From Humimonas sp964465015 (GTDB taxonomy: Bacteria; Gemmatimonadota; Gemmatimonadetes; Palauibacterales; Palauibacteraceae), in contig CAYXHP010000024.1 of NCBI GenBank assembly GCA_964465015.1, forward strand, positions 1 through 26,431: DNA of 26,431 nt. Direction: 5' to 3'. Each line of letters opens with the position of its first letter. The first letter of the stretch is position 1. Below the pieces are notes generated by a model. It was not told the origin of the DNA. It made no database searches and saw only the letters and a list, made by a program, of their open reading frames with translations. Shown piece by piece: positions 7,378-16,800 of this stretch. The translations under genes were made by a program, and so were the position numbers.

Positions 7378-8805
7378 TCAGGGCTGGTTCACGTGACACA
7401 TGCTGAGGCTGTACTTGGGGTTGTTCCTCTCATCGTAGTTCATCTGGAACGCCACGTCCGTCCCGTAGTTGATCCCGCCGCCCTTGAAGTAGGCGCCCAC
7501 CGGGAAGACGGTGCTGGCCGATCGCCCGTAGTTGCGAATCAGCCTCCGCAGGTCGCCCAGCCGATGACCCGTCAGGAACAGCCAGAACGCCCGCTCCCTG
7601 AACATCATGTCCACGCGAGCGGCCTGGGTCCCGGGATCCGTCAGGTGCGGCAAGCTCGAGGCCACGGGATGCACCGTGACGGTCGTCCTCGTGATCGCGG
7701 CCGGATTGTCGTAGCGCGCGCTCATGAGTGACGAGACGTTGTCACGCAGATCGTTCAGCGTGGTCAGCCAGCCGGACACGTCCCCGTTGTTGAGGTCGGA
7801 CTCGGCTTCTATGAGCCTGGCCTCGATCCCGTCGGCCAACACGACGTTCGAGGACTTGAGCGGATACCGAAGCGCGACGTACAGCGGGATCGAGTGCGTG
7901 AAGCCGCCGTTGGAGTCGTCGCCCCACGGAATCCGTGGATCGTCCGCCGACCGGAAGTCGAGGCCGTTGCCGCCCTCGCCATCCGAGATCGAGTAGCGAC
8001 CCGCCTCCTGCAGGTCGTAGATCTGGTTCTCGTCCACCGTGGCCGACGTCGAGTACTCGACGTCGAACACGAAGCTGGTCGGCACGCCGGATACCGCGGC
8101 CGCGGCCTGCTGATAGTCGGCAGGCGTCTTGGCCGTATTCAGAAGAGCTCGGCCCTCACCGACCTGGGCCAGCCACTTGTCCTGCGTGTTCCCTCCCGCG
8201 GCGCTCTTGGCCGCCTTGAAGGTGTCCACGGCGGCCGTGAACATCTGCGGGGTGCTGAGCGGAGCCCCGGGCTCCGCCGGCGCATAGTCCGTCGACGTGC
8301 TGAACGGCACGCCGGAGCAGAAGTTCTCGGCCATCGCCGTGTAGACGTACCCGACGTAGCTCTTCAGCTGGCTGGTCCTCGGGTCGCCGGAGCCCAGGAG
8401 ATTCTCGGCGGCTATGGCCGACGTTCTGGCCTGCTGAAGGTAGGTGTACGCGAGGTCGGACGTATTGCCGTCCTGGGCGCTGAACTGGTGACGCTGGTCC
8501 GTGCGGTTCCGGGTCGGGAACGTCCCCGACGAATGGAACTCGTCCGTGAACACACCGCTCACCGAGACGATGCCCTCGTTGTCGGTCTGACCCCCGCCCT
8601 GGCCCGCGTAGGCGTGCTGGAAGTCGGATACGGCTCCGGCGAATGCCACGTCCGGAGTCACGTTCGCGGTTGTGGCCTGCTCGGGGTCGACCACCTTCAG
8701 CGCATCCCCGCTGCACGCGGCGAGGATCACGGGTATGCCGAGGGCGAGGAGCCACGCCATCGGCGCCGACGCCCTCCCGAACTTGCTTCGAATATGCGTC
8801 TTCAT
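7378..8805 (-). CDS. SusD/RagB-family outer-membrane lipoprotein (first pair)
   Basis: A 475-residue surface lipoprotein that, by family knowledge, caps a SusC channel and captures the substrate before TonB-driven import. It has a lipoprotein signal peptide with lipobox LAAC (C31) and the typical mature start ALKVVDPEQAT. The rest is the helical, TPR-containing SusD fold, seen as AYTYLQQARTSAIAAENLL and repeated helical pairs. The C-terminal part has a SusD-like FRERAFWLFLTGHRLGDLRRL segment. ATG 8805 has AGGAGG twelve bases upstream. It begins 23 bp after the susC stop, so the two are cotranscribed. Substrate unknown: no glycosidase, peptidase or regulator gene is linked. Confidence 0.87.
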   Translation of the reverse strand: MKTHIRSKFGRASAPMAWLLALGIPVILAACSGDALKVVDPEQATTANVTPDVAFAGAVSDFQHAYAGQGGGQTDNEGIVSVSGVFTDEFHSSGTFPTRNRTDQRHQFSAQDGNTSDLAYTYLQQARTSAIAAENLLGSGDPRTSQLKSYVGYVYTAMAENFCSGVPFSTSTDYAPAEPGAPLSTPQMFTAAVDTFKAAKSAAGGNTQDKWLAQVGEGRALLNTAKTPADYQQAAAAVSGVPTSFVFDVEYSTSATVDENQIYDLQEAGRYSISDGEGGNGLDFRSADDPRIPWGDDSNGGFTHSIPLYVALRYPLKSSNVVLADGIEARLIEAESDLNNGDVSGWLTTLNDLRDNVSSLMSARYDNPAAITRTTVTVHPVASSLPHLTDPGTQAARVDMMFRERAFWLFLTGHRLGDLRRLIRNYGRSASTVFPVGAYFKGGGINYGTDVAFQMNYDERNNPKYSLSMCHVNQP

Positions 8806-8828
8806 GGCCTTATCGTCCTCCTGGGGGC

Positions 8829-11800
8829 TCAGAAGCTCAGATCCACACGCGCCGTGAAGATCCGCGGAGCCGGCTGGGTGAGGAACTCATCCTGCTGGAA
8901 CTGGAGGTTCCCGCCCGACTCGTTGATCTCCGGATCGACGCCCGGATAGTTGGTGAACAACCCCAGGTTCCGGGCCGCGAGGGTGAGGCTCAGGCCGCGC
9001 GTGAACGGCACCGCGCTGGACAGCGACTGCGGAGCGCTGAGCCGAATCGAGAGCTCCCGCCACTTCATGAAGGCCGCCTTCTGTATGTAGCCGGCCTCGG
9101 TGTTCGAGAAGAGGTAGGCGGTGATGGCGGCCTGGTCCGACAGCGGCGCGGTCGGATCCTCCGCTGCCGCGCATCCACCGTAGGAATACCCGAAGCCCAG
9201 GAGGCACTGGAAGTAGGCCGTCTCGTTCGCCTGGGCGTTGCCGCCCCGCGCCTCGAAGAGCGTGTTGATGTGGATGAAGTCGAACAGGCGCACGTCCGCC
9301 GTGAAGGAGCCTTCCCAGGTGGGCAGGACTTCGTTGATGAACACGGCGGAATCGCCGGCCGTGATCTCGCTGGGATCGATGTAGCCATCCCCGTTGGCGT
9401 CTTTGAACGTATACGGCGTCTGCTTGTACGACCCCAGCGCCAGGCCTTGCTCGACCACCTGGATGCCCCGGTTGCTCGTGAACGCGGGGACGCCGCCCAG
9501 GCTCAGCACCCGGTTGTGGTTGGTGTTCATCGTGGCGCTCAGGTCGAGCCCGATGGTCCGAGAATCGAGCGCCGTCGCGTTGGCGCTGATCTCGAATCCA
9601 TAGTTCCGCACCTTCCCGATGTTGTCGAACACCGAGCCGGTGAGGCCGTAGGAGGGCGGCAGCGGCTTGGCCACCAGCGCATCCCTGGAGGTCTTGTTGT
9701 AGTACGTGAACTGGAGCCCGACGCGCTCGTTCAGGAAGCCCGCATCGAAGCCTCCCTCGAACTCGGTGATCCGCTCCGGCTTCAGGTCCGGGTTACCGGT
9801 CGAGTTGATCGAGACGCCCGTCACCGAGCCACCGTTGACGATGGCGACGACGGGACTGAACAGCGTCTGCGCGTCACGGAAGCCCGGTCGCAGACCCGAC
9901 TGTCCGAAGCCCCCTCGAATCCGGAAGCTGCTCAGACCGCTCCCGGTCGGGAACCAGGGCTCTTCCGAGACGACGTAGGAGAAGTTGACGCTCGGATAGA
10001 ACTGCAGGCCGATGTTGCCACCGAAGGCGCTGTTGTTGTCCGCGCGCCCGGCGATCGTCAGGTAGACCCGGTCCCGCCACGACAGCTGCTCCTGGGCGAA
10101 ACCGGCCACTGTCCGCAGCCTGGAGAAGTTCTCGTTGATGAAGAAGGCCTGGCTGGTCGCGTCGCAACTCGCCAGCCCAGGAACGATGTTCTCGCCGTAG
10201 CACTCGGTGACGCCCACCCGGCTCTCCTCGTAGTGACCGCCCACGAGGGTCGCCGAGGTCAGGTCCCGGGTCAGGTCGAAGGTCGCCTGCACCGAGCCGT
10301 TGGCCGTGTAGTTGTAGTCGTTCTCCCGTGCGTTGTCACGGAATCCGATCGCGTTGCCGCCACCGAAGATGTTGGGCTGGAGCGTCTCCGCATCCTCGAT
10401 GTCGCTGAGGTCCAGTCCGCCGTTGGCATGGACGAGGAGCCAGGGCATCGGGTTCCAGTCCATGTTCCCGCCGAGGGTGAGCCGGTCGACGTTGTGATGC
10501 TGTCGCCAGTTCCTCAGCTCGCTGGGCGTGTAGGCGTAGTAGTTGAGAGCCGAGCCCTCGCTGGGGGGACCGCCGTAGTTGCCCTGGCCGGGCACGAACA
10601 GGGCCGAGCCGAAGATCCCGTTGGCGATCGGTCCGGCCGAGTTGTTGTCGGCCTGCGGGAGGATGAGCCGGTTGGCCAGGTACATCATGTTCAGGCCGAT
10701 GTTGAACTTCTGGTTGGCCTGGACGTTCACCGTGGCCGTGGCCGACGTACGGGTGTTGACGTTGACGTCGAGCACGTTGCGCTCGAACTGGCGGTCACCC
10801 GACAGGAAGTAGGTGGCCTCCGTGCCGCCGCCGGAGAGGCTCCCCCCCAGACGGTCGCTGTGCCCCGGCGTGAACGGGGTCGTGCGCGGATCGTGGAGCG
10901 CGTCGTGGCGCAGCGTGACATCCTGCGTGCACAGCCCCAGTCCCGCGTACGCGCTCGGGCAGTCGGAGTAGTTGCTCGAGTTGATCGTCCCGTCCGGATT
11001 CAGGAGCGCGCCGGAGCCGGTCAGCGACGTGACGTTGATGGGATAGTTGCCCACGTCCACCATGTTGCCGAGCTCACCCCAGAAGTGGAAGCGGGTGGCG
11101 GCGTTGGTGCCCTTCTTGGTCGTGATCAGGATCACGCCGTTGGCGGCGTTGGACCCGTAGATGGCCGAGGCCGCCGGGCCCTTGATCACCTGCACGTTGG
11201 CGATGTTTTCGGGGTTCAGGTCGTTGAGAGCGGAGGGCTCCTGACCGCCCACCCCTCCGGCCTGGAGAGGAGACGATTGCGACCGCACCCTCACGCCGTC
11301 GATGTAGACGAGCGGCTCGTTGGAGAGGGAGATGCTGTTCGCGCCGCGGATTCGAATGTGCTGACCCGTGCCCGTGGCGCCCGAAACGTTCTGAACGATC
11401 ACGCCGGAGGCGCGTCCGCTCAGGAGGTCGTTGAAGTCGTTGACGCTGGTCTGATTGACCTCGCTGGCGTTGATCGTGGCCGTGTTGGTGCCGATGTCCC
11501 GGCGCTGCTGCCGGACGCCGGTCACCACGTTGACCACGACCTCCTTGAGGCCGACCGCGGACGGCTCGAGCTGGAAGTCGACCGTGGCGGTCTGACCGGC
11601 CTGCACGGTCACGGTCTGACTCACCAGCTTGTAGCCGAGGAGCCGGACGCGGAGCTCGTGAGAGCCGGCCGGGACGTCGGGGATACGGTACTTGCCGTCG
11701 TTGCCGGCCAGCGTACCCAGGTTGAGGCCGGGCAGGTACACCTGGGCGCCGGATACGGGCTGCAGCGTGGAGGCGTCCGTCACCGTGCCGGCAATGGTAC

Positions 11801-11906
11801 CTCCCTGCTGCGCCCGGCCGGCCGTCGCCGAACCGAACGACAGGGCCAGTCCCGCCGCGAACACGGCGGTGACGCGACCCGCGCGTCTGCACAACTGAGC
11901 GAACAT
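8829..11906 (-). CDS. SusC/RagA-family TonB-linked outer-membrane transporter (first pair)
   Basis: A 1025-residue outer-membrane importer energised by TonB-ExbBD. Order: signal peptide ending GRA|QQ (32); carboxypeptidase-like regulatory domain (about 36-113); a TonB-box-like LKEVVVNV; plug domain (about 135-266) with the SusC signature PLVYIDGVRV (198-207) and GPAASAIYGSNAANGVILITTKKG ending the plug (a run whose key part is YGSNAANGV); then a barrel to the terminal phenylalanine of RVDLSF. Length is normal. ATG 11906 has AGGAGGG eight bases upstream. It is followed immediately by its susD partner. A long structured leader (see 11907-12438) suggests regulation before translation. Confidence 0.9.
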   Translation of the reverse strand: MFAQLCRRAGRVTAVFAAGLALSFGSATAGRAQQGGTIAGTVTDASTLQPVSGAQVYLPGLNLGTLAGNDGKYRIPDVPAGSHELRVRLLGYKLVSQTVTVQAGQTATVDFQLEPSAVGLKEVVVNVVTGVRQQRRDIGTNTATINASEVNQTSVNDFNDLLSGRASGVIVQNVSGATGTGQHIRIRGANSISLSNEPLVYIDGVRVRSQSSPLQAGGVGGQEPSALNDLNPENIANVQVIKGPAASAIYGSNAANGVILITTKKGTNAATRFHFWGELGNMVDVGNYPINVTSLTGSGALLNPDGTINSSNYSDCPSAYAGLGLCTQDVTLRHDALHDPRTTPFTPGHSDRLGGSLSGGGTEATYFLSGDRQFERNVLDVNVNTRTSATATVNVQANQKFNIGLNMMYLANRLILPQADNNSAGPIANGIFGSALFVPGQGNYGGPPSEGSALNYYAYTPSELRNWRQHHNVDRLTLGGNMDWNPMPWLLVHANGGLDLSDIEDAETLQPNIFGGGNAIGFRDNARENDYNYTANGSVQATFDLTRDLTSATLVGGHYEESRVGVTECYGENIVPGLASCDATSQAFFINENFSRLRTVAGFAQEQLSWRDRVYLTIAGRADNNSAFGGNIGLQFYPSVNFSYVVSEEPWFPTGSGLSSFRIRGGFGQSGLRPGFRDAQTLFSPVVAIVNGGSVTGVSINSTGNPDLKPERITEFEGGFDAGFLNERVGLQFTYYNKTSRDALVAKPLPPSYGLTGSVFDNIGKVRNYGFEISANATALDSRTIGLDLSATMNTNHNRVLSLGGVPAFTSNRGIQVVEQGLALGSYKQTPYTFKDANGDGYIDPSEITAGDSAVFINEVLPTWEGSFTADVRLFDFIHINTLFEARGGNAQANETAYFQCLLGFGYSYGGCAAAEDPTAPLSDQAAITAYLFSNTEAGYIQKAAFMKWRELSIRLSAPQSLSSAVPFTRGLSLTLAARNLGLFTNYPGVDPEINESGGNLQFQQDEFLTQPAPRIFTARVDLSF

Positions 11907-11946
11907 GGATCACCCTCCTGTGGCAAGGGAGTGCTTCACCGCCACC

Positions 11947-11975
11947 CGTCGCAGATACGGAGCGTAGATGCGACG
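11947..11975. repeat. 29-bp dyad / hairpin in the first susC leader
   Basis: Outer arms CGTCGCA and TGCGACG pair perfectly, then a symmetric two-base gap, then inner arms TACG and CGTA around a 3-base centre. The dyad is centred at 11961, about 40 bases above the susC ATG and just upstream of its ribosome binding site. It could be an operator bound by a dimeric regulator, or in RNA an 11-bp stem with a symmetric internal loop. Confidence 0.6.
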
Positions 11976-12056
11976 AGCCGCCACCCGCTCTCTGTATGGA
12001 GGAAACCGGCCGAAAGACGGTCGGGTTCCCGGAGTCGGCGAAAGCGGGCCGGAGTC

Positions 12057-12083
12057 GTATTAAGGCTTTTGGGGGACCGACAA
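12057..12083 (-). promoter_or_regulatory. Candidate proximal promoter of first susC
   Basis: The minus strand reads TTGTCG (12083-12078) and TAATAC (12062-12057) with 15 bases between. The spacing is short for a sigma-70-type promoter, but the element lies in an AT-rich island in otherwise GC-rich DNA. A transcript would have a leader of about 145 bases. Confidence 0.3.
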
Positions 12084-12185
12084 CGTCTGAACCGTCAGAG
12101 CGTTTCTCCTGATCGAGGGGTGGTGGCTGACGCCCCGCCAGGACGGCGGAAACCACTCGGGGCCAGCATTTCGGAGCCAGTATCT

Positions 12186-12214
12186 TGATTAACGCCCGAC
12201 GAGGCGGCTGTCAA
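12186..12214 (-). promoter_or_regulatory. Candidate distal promoter of first susC
   Basis: The minus strand has a perfect -35 hexamer TTGACA (12214-12209), a 17-base spacer and a weak -10 TAATCA (12191-12186). A transcript from here would have an untranslated leader of about 270 bases that includes the dyad at 11947-11975. Confidence 0.4.
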
Positions 12215-12398
12215 GCAAGCGGTGGCCTTCGCGACCCCTGGTCGTGGGCGCCCGGAGGAGCCTTCGAACCGGTTCGGACGGGAGCTTTCTGACGCGAGAC
12301 TCGCGCCGGGACACGCTTCGCCGCGCACCCGGTACGCGGGGCCGGAGAGCGGCGGAGGGAGCGACCCGACGGGACACGGGAGGCCATCGGAAGGAGGA

Positions 12399-12428
12399 GC
12401 GGGGGACTCCCTGGCGGGAGCCCCCCGC
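12399..12428 (-). terminator. Hairpin terminator after second susC/susD pair
   Basis: Thirteen-base arms (12399-12411 and 12416-12428) pair around a TGGC loop; the one odd position becomes G-U in the minus-strand RNA. It begins ten bases after the susD stop at 12439, and the RNA continues with a pyrimidine run CUCCUCCUUCC. It probably insulates the second pair from the first. Confidence 0.65.
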
Positions 12429-12438
12429 CCTCTCGGGC

Positions 12439-13863
12439 TCAGCAGCCGCTGGTGGTGCTCACCTTGGAGTTGTTGTCGACCTCCTGCTTCGGAATCGGCA
12501 GGCTCACCTCCTGCCCCTGTGTCCCGGCGGGGTACAAATCCACGCCATCGACGGTCTTGAAGCGGCGGAGGGTGCCCTGGCGCTGTCCGGACAGCCACAG
12601 ACCGGCCGCGCGGGCTCGGGCCAGCTGCGGAAGATCATCCGCCAGCGTGCCGTCGAAGCTCACGGGATCGAACGCTCCCATGGCCGGCAGCGTCCCCCCG
12701 AGCCCGGTGTGCGGCGCGGACAGGGCCGGGTTCACCGCGAGCATCGGATTGTCGGCCTGATTGGCCTCGGTGAGCAGGGCGTTCACCCGGCTCTGCGCTG
12801 CCGCGGTCTGTCCGTTTCGCAGCTCGCTCTCCGCCATGATCATCTGAGCCTCCCAACCGGAGGCGAGGACGATCGGGCTGGCCGGACTGTCGTACAGGTG
12901 CTGGAGCACGATCGCGTGCACCCCGACGTCCAGCGGCTTGAGCCCGGGCGGGCTCACCTCCAGGAGACCCTGGTCGACCCACTCCTGCAGGTAGGCCCAT
13001 TTCTCGTGGTGGCGGTTGCCCGACAGCGAGTCCCCCACCGTCCAGCGCAGCGCGAGATTACAGGAGCCCCTTGAGTAGCCGTACATCTGGTTGCACTGCG
13101 TGTTCGTGTTGGACGAGTACTCGGTGACGAACGTGAAGTCGGCCGGAATGGACTGCACGAGTGCGGCCGCGGCCGCGTAGTCCTGGGGCGTCTTGGCCGT
13201 GTAGAATCGCGCCCTGGCCTGGCCGATCAGCGCCGCCATCTCGACGTCCGACATGCTGGCCGCCTGCGCGGACTTCTCGGCGTCCTGGAACTTCTGCAGC
13301 GCCGCCTGAGCCGCCTCCGCGGGCGAGACCGCCGGCCCCTGGTCCTGGAGCACGACCTTGCAGTAGAACTCGGCCAGGAACTCACGGTCGTACCCGCCAT
13401 ACAGGTCCGACAGCGCGATCCCCTTCCGCAGCTCGTCCTTCACGTCCGAGTAGTCGGGGTCCTGGAGCTCGGCCCGGAAGTTCACCGAGCCGCTGTCGGC
13501 CGAGGCCCTGGACACCTGGAGCGGACTCCAGACGTCATCGGTGACCGTGCCGTTGTCGTACGTGACGTGGCGCTCGTCCACGTCGATCCGGGTGGGGAAC
13601 GTCCCCGAGAGGATGTTCTCGTCGGTGAACAGGCCCGTGTAGAGCACGTACCCCTCGAGGGCGTGCTCGAAATCGCCGACCACTCCGTTGATCTTGTTGG
13701 GGACTCCGGCGGCCCCTCCGACCTGGCCCGGCGTCACCGCGTTGGGGTCCTTCACGTCCAGCAGCCCGCCGTGGCAGGCCATGGCCGCCGCCGAGCCGGC
13801 CACCGCCGCGAGCAGCGCGAGCCGCCCGGGCGACCCGATACGTCGCCATATGTTCGAGAGCAT
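12439..13863 (-). CDS. SusD/RagB-family outer-membrane lipoprotein (second pair)
   Basis: A 474-residue SusD-like substrate-binding lipoprotein. The signal peptide ends in an atypical lipobox AMAC (C30), followed by the family-typical LLDVKDPNAVTPGQ. Helical segments follow, and a C-terminal ARAAGLWLSGQRQGTLRRFK region parallels the FRERAFWLFLTGHRLGDLRR region of the first SusD. I chose ATG 13863 because GGGAGAG lies close upstream; an in-frame ATG at 13881, one base after the susC stop, would add six residues. Either way it is coupled to susC. It is clearly diverged from the first SusD, so the two pairs probably handle different substrates. Confidence 0.85.
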   Translation of the reverse strand: MLSNIWRRIGSPGRLALLAAVAGSAAAMACHGGLLDVKDPNAVTPGQVGGAAGVPNKINGVVGDFEHALEGYVLYTGLFTDENILSGTFPTRIDVDERHVTYDNGTVTDDVWSPLQVSRASADSGSVNFRAELQDPDYSDVKDELRKGIALSDLYGGYDREFLAEFYCKVVLQDQGPAVSPAEAAQAALQKFQDAEKSAQAASMSDVEMAALIGQARARFYTAKTPQDYAAAAALVQSIPADFTFVTEYSSNTNTQCNQMYGYSRGSCNLALRWTVGDSLSGNRHHEKWAYLQEWVDQGLLEVSPPGLKPLDVGVHAIVLQHLYDSPASPIVLASGWEAQMIMAESELRNGQTAAAQSRVNALLTEANQADNPMLAVNPALSAPHTGLGGTLPAMGAFDPVSFDGTLADDLPQLARARAAGLWLSGQRQGTLRRFKTVDGVDLYPAGTQGQEVSLPIPKQEVDNNSKVSTTSGC

Positions 13864-13882
13864 CGTTCGTCTCTCCCTCATC

Positions 13883-16800
13883 TCAGAAGGTCACCGACAG
13901 ACTGCCCGAGAACGACCGCGCCGGGGGCAACGTCCACAGCTGTGCGCGCGTGAACGCGGCTCCACCCGCCCAGTTCACCTCGGGGTCAGTGCCGGGATAG
14001 CTCGTGAAGGTCGCCAGGTTGTTGCCCGAGAACGTCACGCTGGCGCTGGAGAAGGGCAGGCGCCGGACGAGCGACTCGGGCAGATCGAGGCGCAGCGAGA
14101 CCGTGCGGAGCTTGGCGTAGTTCGCACTGTAGATGAACGGCGTCTCCACGCCGGCGCCGGCTGCCGCGTCCTTGATCTTGGCCTCGGGGGTCGGATTCCC
14201 CTGGGCGTCCGTCTGGAAGATGGCCGGGCAGGTGCCGAACTGGTCCCCGCCCCCGAACAGGCCGCAGCTGAAGGACTCGAACGCGTTGTCAAGCTTGTTG
14301 CCGCCCGAGAAGTCGAGCAGGCCGTAGAGCGTGACGTAGTGGAACAGCGTCACGGTCGAGCCCACCGAGCCGAACCACTTGGGCGTCGGCGTGCCCAGGA
14401 ACACGGCCGTGTCTCCGAAGACGACATCGCCCGCGCTGTTGATCCGAACCGGCCTGGCGAAGTAGGCGCCGGCGGGGAAACCCTGCTGGTGCCGCTGGTC
14501 TCCGAACACGATCGGCTCGGGGAGCTTCGTCACCTCGTTCGAGTTGGTGGAGAAGTTCACCCGCCACTGCCAGTGAACGTTTTCGAGGTCGACCGGCGTG
14601 GCATCCAGCCCCACCTCGATGCCCTTGTTCGTGAGCTGGCCCACGTTGACGAACCGGGCCGAGGTGCTCGGATAGCCCGTGGAAGGTGCCTGCTGCCGCT
14701 GGACGATGGCGTCCTTGGTCTTCTGGCTGTAGAAGGTGAACTGCAGCCCCAGCCGGTTGTCCAGCATGCTGGCGTCGAAGCCGACCTCGAGCTCCTGCCC
14801 GGTCTCCGGCTTCAGGCTGTCGTTGCCGGGCTGGTTGGTCGTCACCCCGAGGACGTCCGAGCCGTTACGGGCGACCGGGAAAGGCGTGAGGAGCGCGAGC
14901 GCGTCCTCGGTCCCCGGCTGCTTGCCCGACTCACCCCAGGCGCCGCGCAGCTTGAACTGCTCGAAGAAGGTCGGGAACCAGTCCTCCTGGCTCAGGATCC
15001 AGGAGAGCTGGATCTGCGGATAGGCCTTGAGGCCGAGCTCCGACCCGAAGGCGCTGTTGTCGTCCAGCCGCAGTGCCGGCGTGAGGAAGACCCGGTCCCT
15101 CCAGCTGAGCTGTTCCTGACCGAACACGCCGGCCGTCTTGACCTCCGCGAATCCATCGGTCGATTCGTTGATCACGGAGTTGGCGATCGCCGGAGACCCT
15201 GCGGTGAAGTGGCGCCCGATCGCCTCGGTCACCTGCGTGGTCTGTCGCACGTACTGCCCCCCGATGGTGGTGGTGCTCGCCAGGTCGGGGGTCAGGTTCG
15301 CCACCACGCTCGAGGTCGCCTCCAGCGTGATGTCCCGGGTGACGCCGTACGTCTTGTCGACCAGGCCCAGCGACTGGTCACCGAAGGGCTGCGTCGGGTC
15401 CACCGGCACGATCTGGTCGGTCCGCGCCGAGTGGGTGTCGTAGCCGATCGTCAGACGGTTGGTCCAGAACGACAGGGGCCGGTAGACCAGGTTGGCGCTG
15501 CCGATGAAGCGCTCGACCGCCTGGTCGTTCTTCCTGGAGAAGATCGCCTGCATGGAGTTCGGGACGGCGACGAAGTACGGACTGGCGCACAGGTTGTTCG
15601 TGGCGTCCTGGAGCGAGGACTTCGTGGCCAGGGCATACTCGTAGGCCAAGAAGCAGCTCTGCACGGCCGCGCCGCCCGAGGTCGGATCGGGTCGGTCGAT
15701 CGGCCCCCAGAAGGAGGTGCCCAATGCGTTGCCAACCACGCCGTAGAGATTGTCGTCGTTCTCCGGAAGCGCCGCGTCGCTGCTGATGTACCCGGTCGAG
15801 ATGTTCACGTCGACCTTCTCGGACGGGTGCACGGTGATGTTGGCGCGCGCGTTGTACCGCTGCAGCGAGTTGGAGGGCAGGTCCCCCTGCTCGCCCCGGT
15901 ACGCCCCGGAGAAGTAGTAGCTGAGGTCGCTGGACCCGCCCTGGATGGAGGCGCCGTAGTTGCCCATGTATCCGGTTCGGAACGGCGAGGCGTAGGGTCC
16001 GGCGCCCTTCAGGAGGTTCACCTCGTACAGCGTGTCATGCACCGGCGCGACCCCCGTGAGCGCCTCCAGCCCGAGTCCCCGGGCCGGGCTCCAGGCCATC
16101 GACCACCAGTTCGTGGCGTCCCAGTTCGCGCCCTGCTGCGTCCACAGGTGATAGCGGGTCCTGCCGGACTGCCCCTTCTTGGTCGTGATGCGGATGACGC
16201 CCGCCGAGGCCTCGGTGCCGTAGAGCGCCGCGGCCGCCGGGCCCTTCACGACCTCCACGTTCGCGATGTCGTTGGGGTTGATGTCGTCGAGCCGGGTGTA
16301 ACTCTGCCCGCCGACGTTGGCCCCACCGAGGGTGTTGGCGGCCGAGAGGTCGTTGTTGTTGTCGATCCGGGCTCCGTCGACGTACACGATCGGGGTGTTG
16401 CTGAGGCCGAGGGTCGTGGCCCCGCGGATCTTGATGTCCGAGGCCGTGCCCACCGAGCCCGAGCTCTGGCGAATCGTGACGCCGGTCACGCGCCCCTGGA
16501 GCAGCTGGGTGAAGTTCGCGTCGGGCTGCTTGGCCACCTCGCTGGCCACGTCCAGCGTGCTGACCGCGTTCCCGAGCTCCTTGCTGCGCTGCGTCCCGGT
16601 GGCGGTCACGACCACCTCCTCCAGGGAGACGGCCGAGACGCCGAGCTGAAAGTCGGCGGTGGCCGAACCGCCCGCTGGCACCGTTATGACCTTCGTGCCC
16701 AGCTCGTAGCCGATGAGCCGGACCCGGACCTGGTGCTGCCCGGCGGGCACATCCGTGATGACGTAGTGTCCGTTCTCGTCGGCCAGGGCGCCGAGCTGCG

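Larger units (their letters stand above)
11907..12438. promoter_or_regulatory. 532-bp regulatory gap before the first susC
   Basis: This is the largest gene-free stretch. The open frame antisense to susC enters it and stops at 12188. It contains, from the susC start outward, a 29-bp dyad at 11947-11975, two candidate leftward promoters (12057-12083 and 12186-12214), an imperfect inverted repeat around TCTGA-ACCG-TCAGA (12086-12099), and the terminator hairpin of the second susC/susD pair at 12399-12428. The stretch 12215-12398 shows nothing I can name. Confidence 0.5.

Noticed and set aside
8643..12188. A plus-strand open frame of 1181 codons antisense to the first susC
   Set aside because: It mirrors susC codons in GC-rich DNA, has no domain, is full of R/G/V/H low-complexity runs, and the minus-strand frame encodes a complete SusC with signal peptide and ribosome binding site.
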